Notes: generated by a model from the letters alone, not told the origin. A stretch of DNA of 6,159 bases from HGM04593 sp045657945 (GCA_045657945.1 JAZOUB010000024.1:1-6159); one strand, 5' to 3'; shown: positions 1 through 5,968, numbered from the stretch's first letter. Program-made: numbers and translations.

Positions 1-141
1 TAAAATTCTGAGGGATTTCAAAATCAAGCATATAATTTTGATAACCTGAAAACTCTGGGGTGATATAAATAAAGATTTAATTTAACAGCAGAATTTATCT
101 TTAATCTGTTTTCTAAATTTTTCTTATTGTCGTTATGCCTT
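1..141. other. AT-rich intergenic leader, no gene seen
   Basis: This stretch is strongly AT-rich and holds no convincing reading frame. TAATTTTG at 33-40 fits the Bacteroidetes -7 consensus TAnnTTTG, but I see no TTG about 20 bases upstream, so I do not call a promoter. AAAGAT (71-76) and ATCTTT (97-102) could form a weak hairpin, possibly part of a terminator for a gene left of the window. Composition changes sharply near 142, where the hairpin-rich block starts. Confidence 0.5.
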
Positions 142-181
142 GTACTTTCTGTATGTCAGAAAGTACCAAAGAACTTGGCAC
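142..181 (+). repeat. Left end repeat with 10-bp hairpin
   Basis: GTACTTTCTG (142-151) and CAGAAAGTAC (157-166) pair perfectly around the 5-base loop TATGT. ACCAAAGAACTTGGCAC follows. The same layout occurs in inverse orientation at 1156-1195, and CCAAAGAA followed by GGCAC recurs at 706-717 without the perfect hairpin. The arms differ in sequence between the two ends yet both pair perfectly. Confidence 0.6.
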
Positions 182-249
182 TCGGGCGCACCATTGACTG
201 CATCCAAGTTTAGCTGCACTCGCTTTGTGTGTAAACAAGTTTCCACCCG

Positions 250-321
250 CTCGTTTGCATAAACTTTCGTTCACTCCTCCTGCTCGTGAATTGCCTTGCA
301 GGCAAGGTTTATGCAAGCGAG
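250..321. repeat. Long stem enclosing two small hairpins
   Basis: The 15-base arm 250-264 pairs with 307-321, with one G-T wobble and no true mismatch. Inside are TTCAC (270-274)/GTGAA (286-290) and TTGCC (291-295)/GGCAA (301-305). The result is a branched fold, possible as RNA or as a DNA cruciform. It is followed at once by another hairpin, CCAAGC (328-333)/GCTTGG (336-341), inside A and T runs, and by a small one at 354-370 with a TAAA loop. Confidence 0.55.
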
Positions 322-425
322 TAAAAACCAAGCTTGCTTGGGTTTTGCAACGAGCGCAGCTAAAGCTCGCCAAAGGCAATATAACTCGTCCGTCCCTCGC
401 TTATCGCTGCAAGCCTTTCTGTCGT

Positions 426-527
426 CAGCAGGGTGCTGCGGATCGCACTTCGTACGGCAATTTTTGGAAAATATAATTGCCGTACTACGTTTGAACGGTC
501 CTCGCACAATGGCCTGCTGTCTGCAGG
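426..527. repeat. Three adjacent stem-loops
   Basis: CAGCA (426-430) pairs with TGCTG (434-438). GTACGGCAATT (452-462) pairs perfectly over 11 bp with 475-485 around a 12-base loop. CCTGC (513-517) pairs with GCAGG (523-527). The middle one is the strongest and is unlikely by chance. None is followed by a T run, so they do not look like terminators. Confidence 0.5.
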
Positions 528-561
528 GCTCTTCGCTGTGTTGCTTACGGTGCCGTTTAAT

Positions 562-639
562 AAGTTACTTGTGCTCGCTGCAAAATCTCAAACAAGTTTG
601 GATTTCGCTCGCTTACACGTAACTTTCCGCCGTTGGCGG
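562..639. repeat. Nested hairpin plus GC hairpin
   Basis: AAGTTAC (562-568) pairs with GTAACTT (619-625). It encloses AAATC/GATTT (583-587/601-605) and CAAAC/GTTTG (589-593/596-600), which stack with one bulged T. A GC-rich hairpin CCGCC/GGCGG (627-631/635-639, loop GTT) follows. The inner hairpin has the same plan as the one at 324-346 (A run, palindromic core, T run, with GCTCGC or GCGAG-like flanks), suggesting divergent copies of one short repeat. Confidence 0.45.
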
Positions 640-737
640 GGAATAACCTCTGCAAAGAATAGCCATTGGTGTATTTCGCGAACTTTACTGCGTAAAACGG
701 TAATGCCAAAGAAACACCGGCACCGTTAAAGGACACA

Positions 738-863
738 ACTTGAAGACTGTTGATTTTTGGATTAAGTGAGAGGAATGTTCGCCCGTTAGTTAGGTGCTCG
801 CCTTGGCGAGTGACTAACTGAGGAAGGTCCGCATCACCCAAAAATCAACAGAAAGGTTCAAGT
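738..863 (+). ncRNA. Candidate structured RNA, rod with symmetric internal loop
   Basis: Nested pairing spans 126 bases. ACTTGAA (738-744) pairs with TTCAAGT (857-863); then a perfect 14-bp stem, 747-760 with 838-851; then GTGA (766-769) with TCAC (834-837). The tip is AGTTAG (788-793) with CTAACT (814-819) and CTCGCC (797-802) with GGCGAG (805-810), joined by a 3x3 loop that can form two wobble pairs. Between the GTGA stem and the tip, both strands carry nearly the same 13-mer: GAGGAATGTTCGC (770-782) and GAGGAAGGTCCGC (820-832). That gives a symmetric purine-rich internal loop. I see no promoter matching the Bacteroidetes consensus directly upstream, so transcription and strand are inferred; the plus strand is favoured only by its CTTG-capped loops. 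I do not recognise the family. A DNA-level palindromic repeat is the alternative. Confidence 0.45.
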
Positions 864-897
864 GACACCATTGCGGGCGAGCAATGTTTGCGACGAC

Positions 898-985
898 GGG
901 AGCTTTAGCTCCCCAAAGGAGTGTGCTTTAGCACCCTCTTCGACTGAAGGATGTTGCTTGCAACTCCTGAATTTGCTTTGCAAAT
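898..985. repeat. Run of four consecutive stem-loops
   Basis: GGGAGC/GCTCCC (898-903/908-913, loop TTTA); GTGC/GCAC (923-926/931-934, loop TTTA) extended by GAG/CTC; AGGA/TCCT with GTTGC/GCAAC (948-968, one bulged T); and ATTTGC/GCAAAT (971-976/980-985, loop TTT). They follow each other with spacers of about 2 to 10 bases. The shared GCTTTAGC or GCTTGC cores suggest related units. None is followed by a T run. Confidence 0.5.
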
Positions 986-986
986 C

Positions 987-1063
987 GACAATGCCGGCAG
1001 CATTTAGTCAAGCGTAGTGCCGCGATAGTGGCACCGCTTGGGTTGCGAATAGACGGCATTGTC
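987..1063. ncRNA. Candidate multi-tiered RNA stem
   Basis: GACAATGCCG (987-996) pairs perfectly with CGGCATTGTC (1054-1063). GCAGC (997-1001) pairs with GTTGC (1042-1046) with one G-T. After an internal loop, CAAGCG (1009-1014) pairs with CGCTTG (1035-1040), then a bulged TA, then GTGCC (1017-1021) with GGCAC (1030-1034) around an 8-base loop. Four stacked helices separated by asymmetric loops look more like a folded RNA than a simple palindrome. It may be the 3' part of the same transcript as 738-863. Confidence 0.4.
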
Positions 1064-1155
1064 AACCTTAAATACCGACTGGACTTTAAATAAAATGCTC
1101 ACATTCAGAAAAGTAAATAAATTTCCTTTGCATTCACTTAATCGCATTTTTCCGT

Positions 1156-1195
1156 GTGCCGGAACCTTTTGGTTCTTTTCAGTTATGAAAAGAAC
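1156..1195 (-). repeat. Right end repeat with 10-bp hairpin
   Basis: On the plus strand GTTCTTTTCA (1172-1181) pairs perfectly with TGAAAAGAAC (1186-1195) around GTTA. Read on the minus strand, the hairpin is followed by ACCAAAAGGTTCCGGCAC, matching the plan of 142-181 (hairpin, ACCAAA, GGCAC). The arms differ from the left copy but stay fully paired. Confidence 0.55.
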
Positions 1196-1252
1196 GTATA
1201 GAACGACTTAAAGAAAATATAAATGAACGATTAAGGTTGAAGACTGCTGTAG

Positions 1253-1280
1253 AATACAATACAATACAATACAATACAAT
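1253..1280. repeat. Pentanucleotide tandem repeat (AATAC)5
   Basis: Five exact AATAC units followed by AAT, without interruption. It lies between the hairpin block and the nadE terminator. Perfect short tandem arrays change length by slipped-strand mispairing, so copy number may vary between strains. It is downstream of nadE and not in front of any visible gene, so no phase-switch role can be assigned. The rest of 1196-1327 holds no feature beyond TTAAGGTTGA (1231-1240), the inverse of 1062-1071. Confidence 0.9.
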
Positions 1281-1327
1281 TGAGAGGTAATCCTAAATTT
1301 CCCCCAACTTTTGCAGGTGAGCCAAAT

Positions 1328-1356
1328 AAAATAGAACGGCATAACCGTTCTATTTT
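1328..1356 (-). terminator. nadE terminator
   Basis: AAAATAGAACGG (1328-1339) pairs perfectly over 12 bp with 1345-1356 around a 5-base loop. It begins 25 bases past the nadE stop codon. On the minus strand the stem ends in TTTT followed by ATTTGG, a short U-rich tail that suits intrinsic termination. The A/T-flanked stem would look similar from either side, so it could also stop plus-strand transcripts leaving the hairpin block. Confidence 0.75.
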
Positions 1357-1381
1357 GCGTAATATACACTCGTTGTGTCCT

Positions 1382-3289
1382 TTATTCTATACTCTCGCAA
1401 TTCTGCATCCATACGGCGTATGATGTATCCGATGTCATGATCCAGCCGCTTTGTGGGTCAAGGGTACAACAAGTGGCCTGTGGGCCGTCGGGCATTGCCG
1501 AGCGTTTGAATTGCTGTGTGAAGAAACGGCGAATGAATGTGCTGAGCCATTTCTTTATGGTTGCGTTGTCATATAGGCCATTGAACGCTGTAGTTGCCAT
1601 GAGATATATCTTCTCGGGTGCAAAGCCATAGCGCACGAAATGGTAGATGAAGAAGTCGTGCAGTTCGTAAGGGCCTACGAGGTCTTCGGTCTTCTGCTTT
1701 ATGTTGCCTTCGTGGTCGGCCGGAGTCAATTCGGGTGAGATGGGTGTATCCACAATGTCGAGCAGTGTGTTCTTTACCGTCTCGTCGGTCTCGTTGCCGG
1801 CAATGTTACGAACCATGTGCTGCATCAATGTCTTGGGAACGGATGCATTGACGCCGTACATACTCATCTGGTCGCCATTGTATGTGGCCCAGCCGAGTGC
1901 AAGTTCCGAGAGGTCTCCTGTGCCGATTACAATGCCGTTCTCCTGGTTAGCGATGTCCATGAGGATTTGTGTGCGCTCACGCGCCTGTGCGTTCTCATAT
2001 GTCACATCGTGGTTGTTGATGTCGTGTTCAATATCCTTGAAGTGCTGTATGCATGCATCCTTGATGGAAATTTCCCTTATTTTTGTTCCAAGCGCCTGCA
2101 TTAGTGTCAGGGCGTTGTTGTATGTTCGGTCGCTTGTACCGAAGCCGGGCATTGTGACGGCTGTGATGCTGTTGCGTGGCTTGTCTATGATGTCGCACGC
2201 CTTGGCGGTGACAAGCAGGGCGAGGGTGGAGTCGAGGCCTCCCGATATGCCAATTACGCATGTCTTTGCGCCTATGTGTGTGAGGCGTTTGGCAAGTGCC
2301 GCCGCCTGTATTGCAAATATTTCGTTGCAGTACTCCTCCAATGTGTATCCCTTGGGGATGAATGGCAGTGTTGCAAAGTGGCGTGTAAGCGTTGTGCTGT
2401 TGCTTGTGGTTTGTGGTATGTGTATTTCGGTTGTCGCTGTAGAATGTGCGAAACAGGTGTCTCCCTTGCGTTCCTTGGCGCATTTCTCGGTGTCAATCTC
2501 TGTTATTGTATAGTGTGCTACCGGTATGTGGCATCCGCTTTCAGCAATGATTTCGCCGCACTCGGCAATTGCGCAGTAACCTGGGTGGGTGGCGGTGCTT
2601 GTAGATTCACCCCAACCGATGCCTGCGTATATGTAACCGCACTTGTATCTTGCGCTTTGTTCAGCGATGCGGCGTTGTGTCTCTTTGTGTGCTCCGGCAA
2701 CGGCGCGCTGGGCAGTGGGGTTGAGAATAATTGTTGCGCTACATGCTGCAAGTTCTGCTCCGGGAGCAACGAGTGCTGCTGCCTCGTTTCCAATTTCAAT
2801 ACCGAAATTGTATGAATTTGTGCGGAACAGGCCGTTCTTTACGAATGGAACTTCTTTTCCTGCTATGATGGCGTGGCACTCTTGTGGCAGGTTTTCGCTG
2901 CTTGTAAACCAACGGTTTTCACCGGTCTTGCTGTTTAGTATGCGCTTGGGTACAATACCTATGATCTCACCCTTGTGTATTACAACTGCGCAGTTATAGA
3001 GTGAATTACGGTTCTCTATTGGCGCACCGAACACAATGACGCTGTCGCATGTAGCGGTCTCCATAGCAATGTTTGCAATGGCATTGTCGCAGACATGTAT
3101 GAAATGCGGTTGAGTAAACAGGTCGCCGCAACTGCTCGATGTCAGGCATAACTCGGGAAAGAGTATGAGTTCTACACCTTTCTTCGCCAGTTTGTTTGTT
3201 GTCTCAATTATGCCCAGGGCATTATGGTTGCAGTTTGCCACTGCAATTACGGGAGTGGCTGCTGCTGCTTTTACAAATCCGTATTTCAT
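1382..3289 (-). CDS. nadE: Glutamine-dependent NAD+ synthetase, degenerate glutaminase site
   Basis: This cytoplasmic enzyme performs the last step of NAD+ synthesis: deamido-NAD+ is adenylated with ATP and then amidated. The 635-residue length fits the two-domain form. Residues about 1-270 are a nitrilase-type glutaminase domain and about 310-635 the synthetase domain. The synthetase half shows the ATP-pyrophosphatase P-loop SGGLDS (349-354), ENQARER (431-437), GTGDLSELALGW (455-466) and a long conserved C-terminus. In the glutaminase half, Glu46 (FPE) and Lys115 (VPK) of the Glu-Lys-Cys triad are present, but the usual ICEDLW motif reads EIGNEA, placing Gly167 where the nucleophilic Cys belongs. 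The usual TGY after FPELCL is TSS, and the EFYE stretch after the lysine is gone. I infer that it may use free ammonia or a partner amidotransferase. The start at 3289 gives the normal N-terminus (KYGFVKAAAATP). It has its own terminator and a possible promoter, so it is probably monocistronic. Confidence 0.95.
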   Translation of the reverse strand: MKYGFVKAAAATPVIAVANCNHNALGIIETTNKLAKKGVELILFPELCLTSSSCGDLFTQPHFIHVCDNAIANIAMETATCDSVIVFGAPIENRNSLYNCAVVIHKGEIIGIVPKRILNSKTGENRWFTSSENLPQECHAIIAGKEVPFVKNGLFRTNSYNFGIEIGNEAAALVAPGAELAACSATIILNPTAQRAVAGAHKETQRRIAEQSARYKCGYIYAGIGWGESTSTATHPGYCAIAECGEIIAESGCHIPVAHYTITEIDTEKCAKERKGDTCFAHSTATTEIHIPQTTSNSTTLTRHFATLPFIPKGYTLEEYCNEIFAIQAAALAKRLTHIGAKTCVIGISGGLDSTLALLVTAKACDIIDKPRNSITAVTMPGFGTSDRTYNNALTLMQALGTKIREISIKDACIQHFKDIEHDINNHDVTYENAQARERTQILMDIANQENGIVIGTGDLSELALGWATYNGDQMSMYGVNASVPKTLMQHMVRNIAGNETDETVKNTLLDIVDTPISPELTPADHEGNIKQKTEDLVGPYELHDFFIYHFVRYGFAPEKIYLMATTAFNGLYDNATIKKWLSTFIRRFFTQQFKRSAMPDGPQATCCTLDPQSGWIMTSDTSYAVWMQNCESIE

Positions 3290-3345
3290 ATTTTCTGTAT
3301 GTTTCGATCTTTACTCCTTATTATATATATAAGGTGCTTACGTTG

Positions 3346-3353
3346 CAAAAATA
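3346..3353 (-). promoter_or_regulatory. Possible -7 element of nadE promoter
   Basis: On the minus strand this reads TATTTTTG, matching the Bacteroidetes -7 consensus TAnnTTTG, and lies 56 bases before the nadE start codon. No TTG is visible 19-21 bases further upstream, so it is only a half match. AAGGAG (3319 down to 3314) lies about 24 bases before the ATG, too far for a normal ribosome binding site; genes in this phylum usually do without one. Confidence 0.45.
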
Positions 3354-3410
3354 TGTATTTATTCTTATATGCGGTCTCGTTTTCTGTAAAAATCTGCTTT
3401 AATATATATA

Positions 3411-3444
3411 AAACGATTACCGTTGCTTGCAGCGGTAATCGTTT
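3411..3444 (-). terminator. Terminator of the FAS1 lipoprotein gene
   Basis: AAACGATTACCG (3411-3422) pairs perfectly with 3433-3444. The 10-base loop can pair further (T-G, T-A, G-C) to leave a 4-base loop, giving a stem of up to 15 bp. It starts 21 bases past the FAS1 stop codon. On the minus strand it is followed by TTTTATATATATT, a broken U-rich tail. It separates the FAS1 gene from nadE, which supports independent transcription. Confidence 0.75.
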
Positions 3445-3465
3445 CTGTGTAAAGTGTTTTATTTT

Positions 3466-5688
3466 TTAATAGATGTCCTCGGGTTTTGATGGATTGTTGA
3501 TGATACCTACAGGGACAATCTCCAGGTAATCCTGGTTGAACTCGTTTGGTTTGTCGTCTGTACCACCCTCGGTTACATCCTTGAAGCGCAACCAGTAGTT
3601 CTTGCCATACTCTAGTTCGTATGTGCCGATGATGCGACGGAATGCTCTCTTGGCAAAGCGCATGTTCTTTACGGGACCGGCGTTCCATCCACCCAGTTCA
3701 ATGCTTGCAGGGGCTTTCATGAAGCCACGGTTGCGCATTGCCTTGTCGTCCTTGCGGTTCTCCTCTTCGTTATCTACGTTGTCGTCGAACCATCCCATGA
3801 AGGCAAGGTTGCTCTCGCTGTCACGCATATCCAATGGAATTCCGCAAATCTGTAGTCTGCCTTCCTCGCCAAAATAGAACTGGGCTACACCGCGTGCGTC
3901 AGATGCTGAGAAACCGAAACGTACTTCGTATCTGCCCTGTGGAACATGAGGAATTCGGTACTGGAAGTCGTACTTGCCGGTTACAAGCATCTCGTCGCCC
4001 TGGTAGTTTGCATAACCGCCATCCCACATCGCATCGTGTGGACGCAGATAGTAGATGTGTGTGTCGGTATTGTTGTGTCTCAAACGTGTGCAGTAGTCCT
4101 CGGGGATATATACAAGGGTGTATTTTGCATCCTCTGGCATCCAGCGTACGTCATTGTTTGTAAGTTCGGGGAATAATGAGAATACATCCCAACGCATGCG
4201 CTCGTCAAAGATGTTGCCTGCCATCTCTTTTTCATTGTAGATGAGTATTTTGTTGATGGTGTAAATCATGCCGTTTACAGCCTGTGGTTCGAATTCTTCA
4301 AGCCCCGGACGTGTACGTGATGTGGATTCGTCCTCAATTACAACGTTGATGTGAGGTTTCATATCGCTATTTAAGCAACGTGTACCCATCTCCTGTGAGT
4401 AGTTTACAATAAGCTGTTCTTTCAACATGCTGGTTGTGCCACTCACGCTTGTGTATGTGTCTGTGCTGTTAGCGAAAGGTCTTGTAACCTTCAAGGAGGT
4501 GAAGGGGAGTGCTGTCTCAAAATAGTCATAGCGGTCAAATGATGTAGGCATGTTCTCCTCTGAGTCGAACTTGTCTTTAGCTACCTCGCCATCAGTGATG
4601 GTTTGGTAACCTTCCATGATGAATCCACCTGGACCCTTGCCGGATTTGTATAGCAATTTGCGGTCTATGATGTGGTATGCAACAAACTGGTAAAGAGGGT
4701 TGTGTGGGTCGTTATATTTGCCCAAGGAATCAGTTCCGTAGAAACGTGAAGCAAAATCCTCGAGCTGCTCGATTGATTGGATTGAGATGCCAAATGCATT
4801 GTTCTTAGAGTCTGCAAGGAGTTCGTCGGTCTCAACGAGCAATGTGAATCCCTGATTGTATGCCTCTGGGTATGGAGGCTCCTGGTCGTTCTGTGTCTTG
4901 AACTTTGGACCATATTGGCCAAGTCCGTCGTAGTTGGGGTCTATTTCGAACTTCTCAAGATACTCATCAAAGCCGGTCAGAATCAAAGCCTCGCTGAACA
5001 GTGAGAATGCAGGTTGTGAGGCAAGCAGTGATGATGTAGGTTGGTCTGATGGAGAAAGAGTACCCTTTAAGGTGTGGACATATCCATTCTCGGTCTCAAT
5101 GTTCTGTTCCTTGATCTCAATACCCTCAATAGTTGCAACATTGTAGCCTTGGTCGTCGTTTGTCCAACCAAGTGTAACGCTGCGGCGGTTCATTGTCTTT
5201 TTGGGGAATGCTCCGGTGCCAACTTCGATTGTGTTAAGACCCTGCTCAATAATGTGGTTCTTTGCAATTTCGGCAGCCATACTGTCGCTCAGCTCCTCAA
5301 GCTTCAGTGATGTAATACCTGTATTCTTGATTTTTACGGTAGGGTCATTCTCGTTAAGCTCTACGCTTTCCATGTACTCGTTGTACTTCTCTTCGATGTA
5401 CTTGTCGATTGCTTCATTGGTGGGGGCAAAGCAAGTGTATGAACCGTATGTAGATAATGTGGTCAACATGCTTCCGCCTTTCTTGCCAATCTTTGCTTTC
5501 TGGAGAATGTAGCAGAATTTACTGAGCGTTGTGTCTTCAGTTAAATGGTCGGCAATGAGCTTACCGGTGAAAGTAAAGCGGCTCTCCTCAGCGATCTCTT
5601 TTTCACAGCTGGTGAAAGTGCTGCTAGCAACTAGTGCTAATGCACCCAGTGCCCAGACCTTCATCTTTGTTCCGAATGGTTTTTTCAT
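3466..5688 (-). CDS. Two-FAS1-domain envelope lipoprotein
   Basis: A 740-residue lipoprotein, probably exported and anchored in the outer membrane. Residues 1-27 form a signal peptide with basic start, hydrophobic core and lipobox FTSC, giving Cys28 as the acylated residue; the acidic EKEIAEE that follows is compatible with surface display. A first FAS1 domain spans about 40-215, with YTCFAPTNEAI (84-94) and GYVHTLKGTL (202-211). A second, longer and more divergent one spans about 216-485, with GFTLLVETDELL (280-291), LYQFVAYHII (332-341) and NGMIYTINKILI (472-483). The remaining 250 residues form a beta-rich module with YEVRFGFSA (587-595), RGVAQFYFGE (599-608) and CGIPLDMR (615-622), a type seen beside FAS1 domains in Bacteroidetes; its role is not clear to me. 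FAS1 domains generally act in adhesion or binding. Such proteins often sit beside SusC/SusD genes, but none is adjacent here. Met9 is a possible alternative start; Met1 is kept because it keeps a fuller basic n-region. Confidence 0.88.
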   Translation of the reverse strand: MKKPFGTKMKVWALGALALVASSTFTSCEKEIAEESRFTFTGKLIADHLTEDTTLSKFCYILQKAKIGKKGGSMLTTLSTYGSYTCFAPTNEAIDKYIEEKYNEYMESVELNENDPTVKIKNTGITSLKLEELSDSMAAEIAKNHIIEQGLNTIEVGTGAFPKKTMNRRSVTLGWTNDDQGYNVATIEGIEIKEQNIETENGYVHTLKGTLSPSDQPTSSLLASQPAFSLFSEALILTGFDEYLEKFEIDPNYDGLGQYGPKFKTQNDQEPPYPEAYNQGFTLLVETDELLADSKNNAFGISIQSIEQLEDFASRFYGTDSLGKYNDPHNPLYQFVAYHIIDRKLLYKSGKGPGGFIMEGYQTITDGEVAKDKFDSEENMPTSFDRYDYFETALPFTSLKVTRPFANSTDTYTSVSGTTSMLKEQLIVNYSQEMGTRCLNSDMKPHINVVIEDESTSRTRPGLEEFEPQAVNGMIYTINKILIYNEKEMAGNIFDERMRWDVFSLFPELTNNDVRWMPEDAKYTLVYIPEDYCTRLRHNNTDTHIYYLRPHDAMWDGGYANYQGDEMLVTGKYDFQYRIPHVPQGRYEVRFGFSASDARGVAQFYFGEEGRLQICGIPLDMRDSESNLAFMGWFDDNVDNEEENRKDDKAMRNRGFMKAPASIELGGWNAGPVKNMRFAKRAFRRIIGTYELEYGKNYWLRFKDVTEGGTDDKPNEFNQDYLEIVPVGIINNPSKPEDIY

Positions 5689-5741
5689 ATAGGTCTATGT
5701 TTAAGAATTTTTATTTTTCTTATTTAATATATACTAACCCC

Positions 5742-5772
5742 CAAATTTAAATCTTTATTTTATAACGACAAA
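5742..5772 (-). promoter_or_regulatory. Promoter of the FAS1 lipoprotein gene
   Basis: On the minus strand TTTG (5772 to 5769), a 19-base spacer and TAAATTTG (5749 to 5742) match both boxes of the Bacteroidetes housekeeping promoter. Transcription should begin near 5735, giving an AT-rich untranslated leader of about 45-50 bases before the ATG at 5688. No Shine-Dalgarno sequence is visible, as is usual in this phylum. Confidence 0.75.
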
Positions 5773-5915
5773 ATAAAATCCAGAGCTTTTTCTATTTCTT
5801 CGTCAATTTAACTTTTCTGCCTCCCGGTTTTTATCTGTTTAGTATGCTTGTGGGCGCTGTTTTATTTGTTTTTACATAAATTAACACAAAAACGTAAAAA
5901 AAAGAGCGAAAAAAC

Positions 5916-5946
5916 TTGTACGATATATAAAATGGATGTATTTTTG
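5916..5946 (+). promoter_or_regulatory. Promoter of the rubredoxin-domain gene
   Basis: TTG (5916-5918), a 20-base spacer and TATTTTTG (5939-5946) match the Bacteroidetes promoter. Transcription should begin about 5951-5955, leaving a leader of about 80 bases. The stretch 5773-5915 between the two divergent promoters is AT-rich with homopolymer runs and shows no gene or clear operator. Confidence 0.75.
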
Positions 5947-5950
5947 CAAT

Positions 5951-5968
5951 GATTTCAGAAATGAAATC
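5951..5968 (+). promoter_or_regulatory. 5'-terminal stem-loop with GNRA loop
   Basis: GATTTCA (5951-5957) pairs perfectly with TGAAATC (5962-5968) around GAAA, a GNRA tetraloop. It sits at the predicted transcription start, so the mRNA would begin with or just before this hairpin. A smaller GGG/CCC hairpin (5977-5990) follows. A stabilising or regulatory role is inferred only. Confidence 0.5.

Larger units (their letters stand above)
142..1195. other. Hairpin-dense non-coding block with related inverted ends
   Basis: About 1.05 kb with no credible protein gene but at least a dozen short perfect or near-perfect inverted repeats. Open frames exist in several phases on both strands, but none shows a recognisable domain, signal or start context. 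The two ends (142-181 and 1156-1195) are related sequences in opposite orientation, each a 10-bp hairpin followed by ACCAAA and ending in GGCAC. The block could be a non-autonomous mobile or repetitive element, a large structured RNA locus, or a cluster of palindromic interspersed repeats; the sequence alone does not decide. It lies downstream of nadE and is separated from it by that gene's terminator. Confidence 0.55.

Noticed and set aside
33..40. TAATTTTG as a -7 box driving the hairpin block
   Set aside because: There is no TTG at the required distance upstream, and the match is short in an AT-rich stretch.
820..832. GAGGAAGGTCCGC resembles the GAGGAAAGUCCGG core of RNase P RNA
   Set aside because: The rest of the RNase P core is absent, including the conserved 3' ACAGAACCCGGCUUA region, and the motif is duplicated at 770-782 inside a different fold.
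113..841. Overlapping open frames of 78-108 codons on both strands
   Set aside because: They overlap each other in several frames, lack domains, signal sequences or start context, and run through inverted repeats. They are best explained by the stop-poor composition of the hairpin block.
1300..1316. CCCCCAACTTTTGCAGG considered as a CTnDOT-like attachment site
   Set aside because: It does not match the GTAnnTTTGC core at the first two positions, and no integrase or conjugative gene is in view.
1701..2815. Long plus-strand open frames (up to 270 codons) opposite nadE
   Set aside because: They are antisense shadows of a well-conserved enzyme, cysteine- and serine-rich with no recognisable domain.
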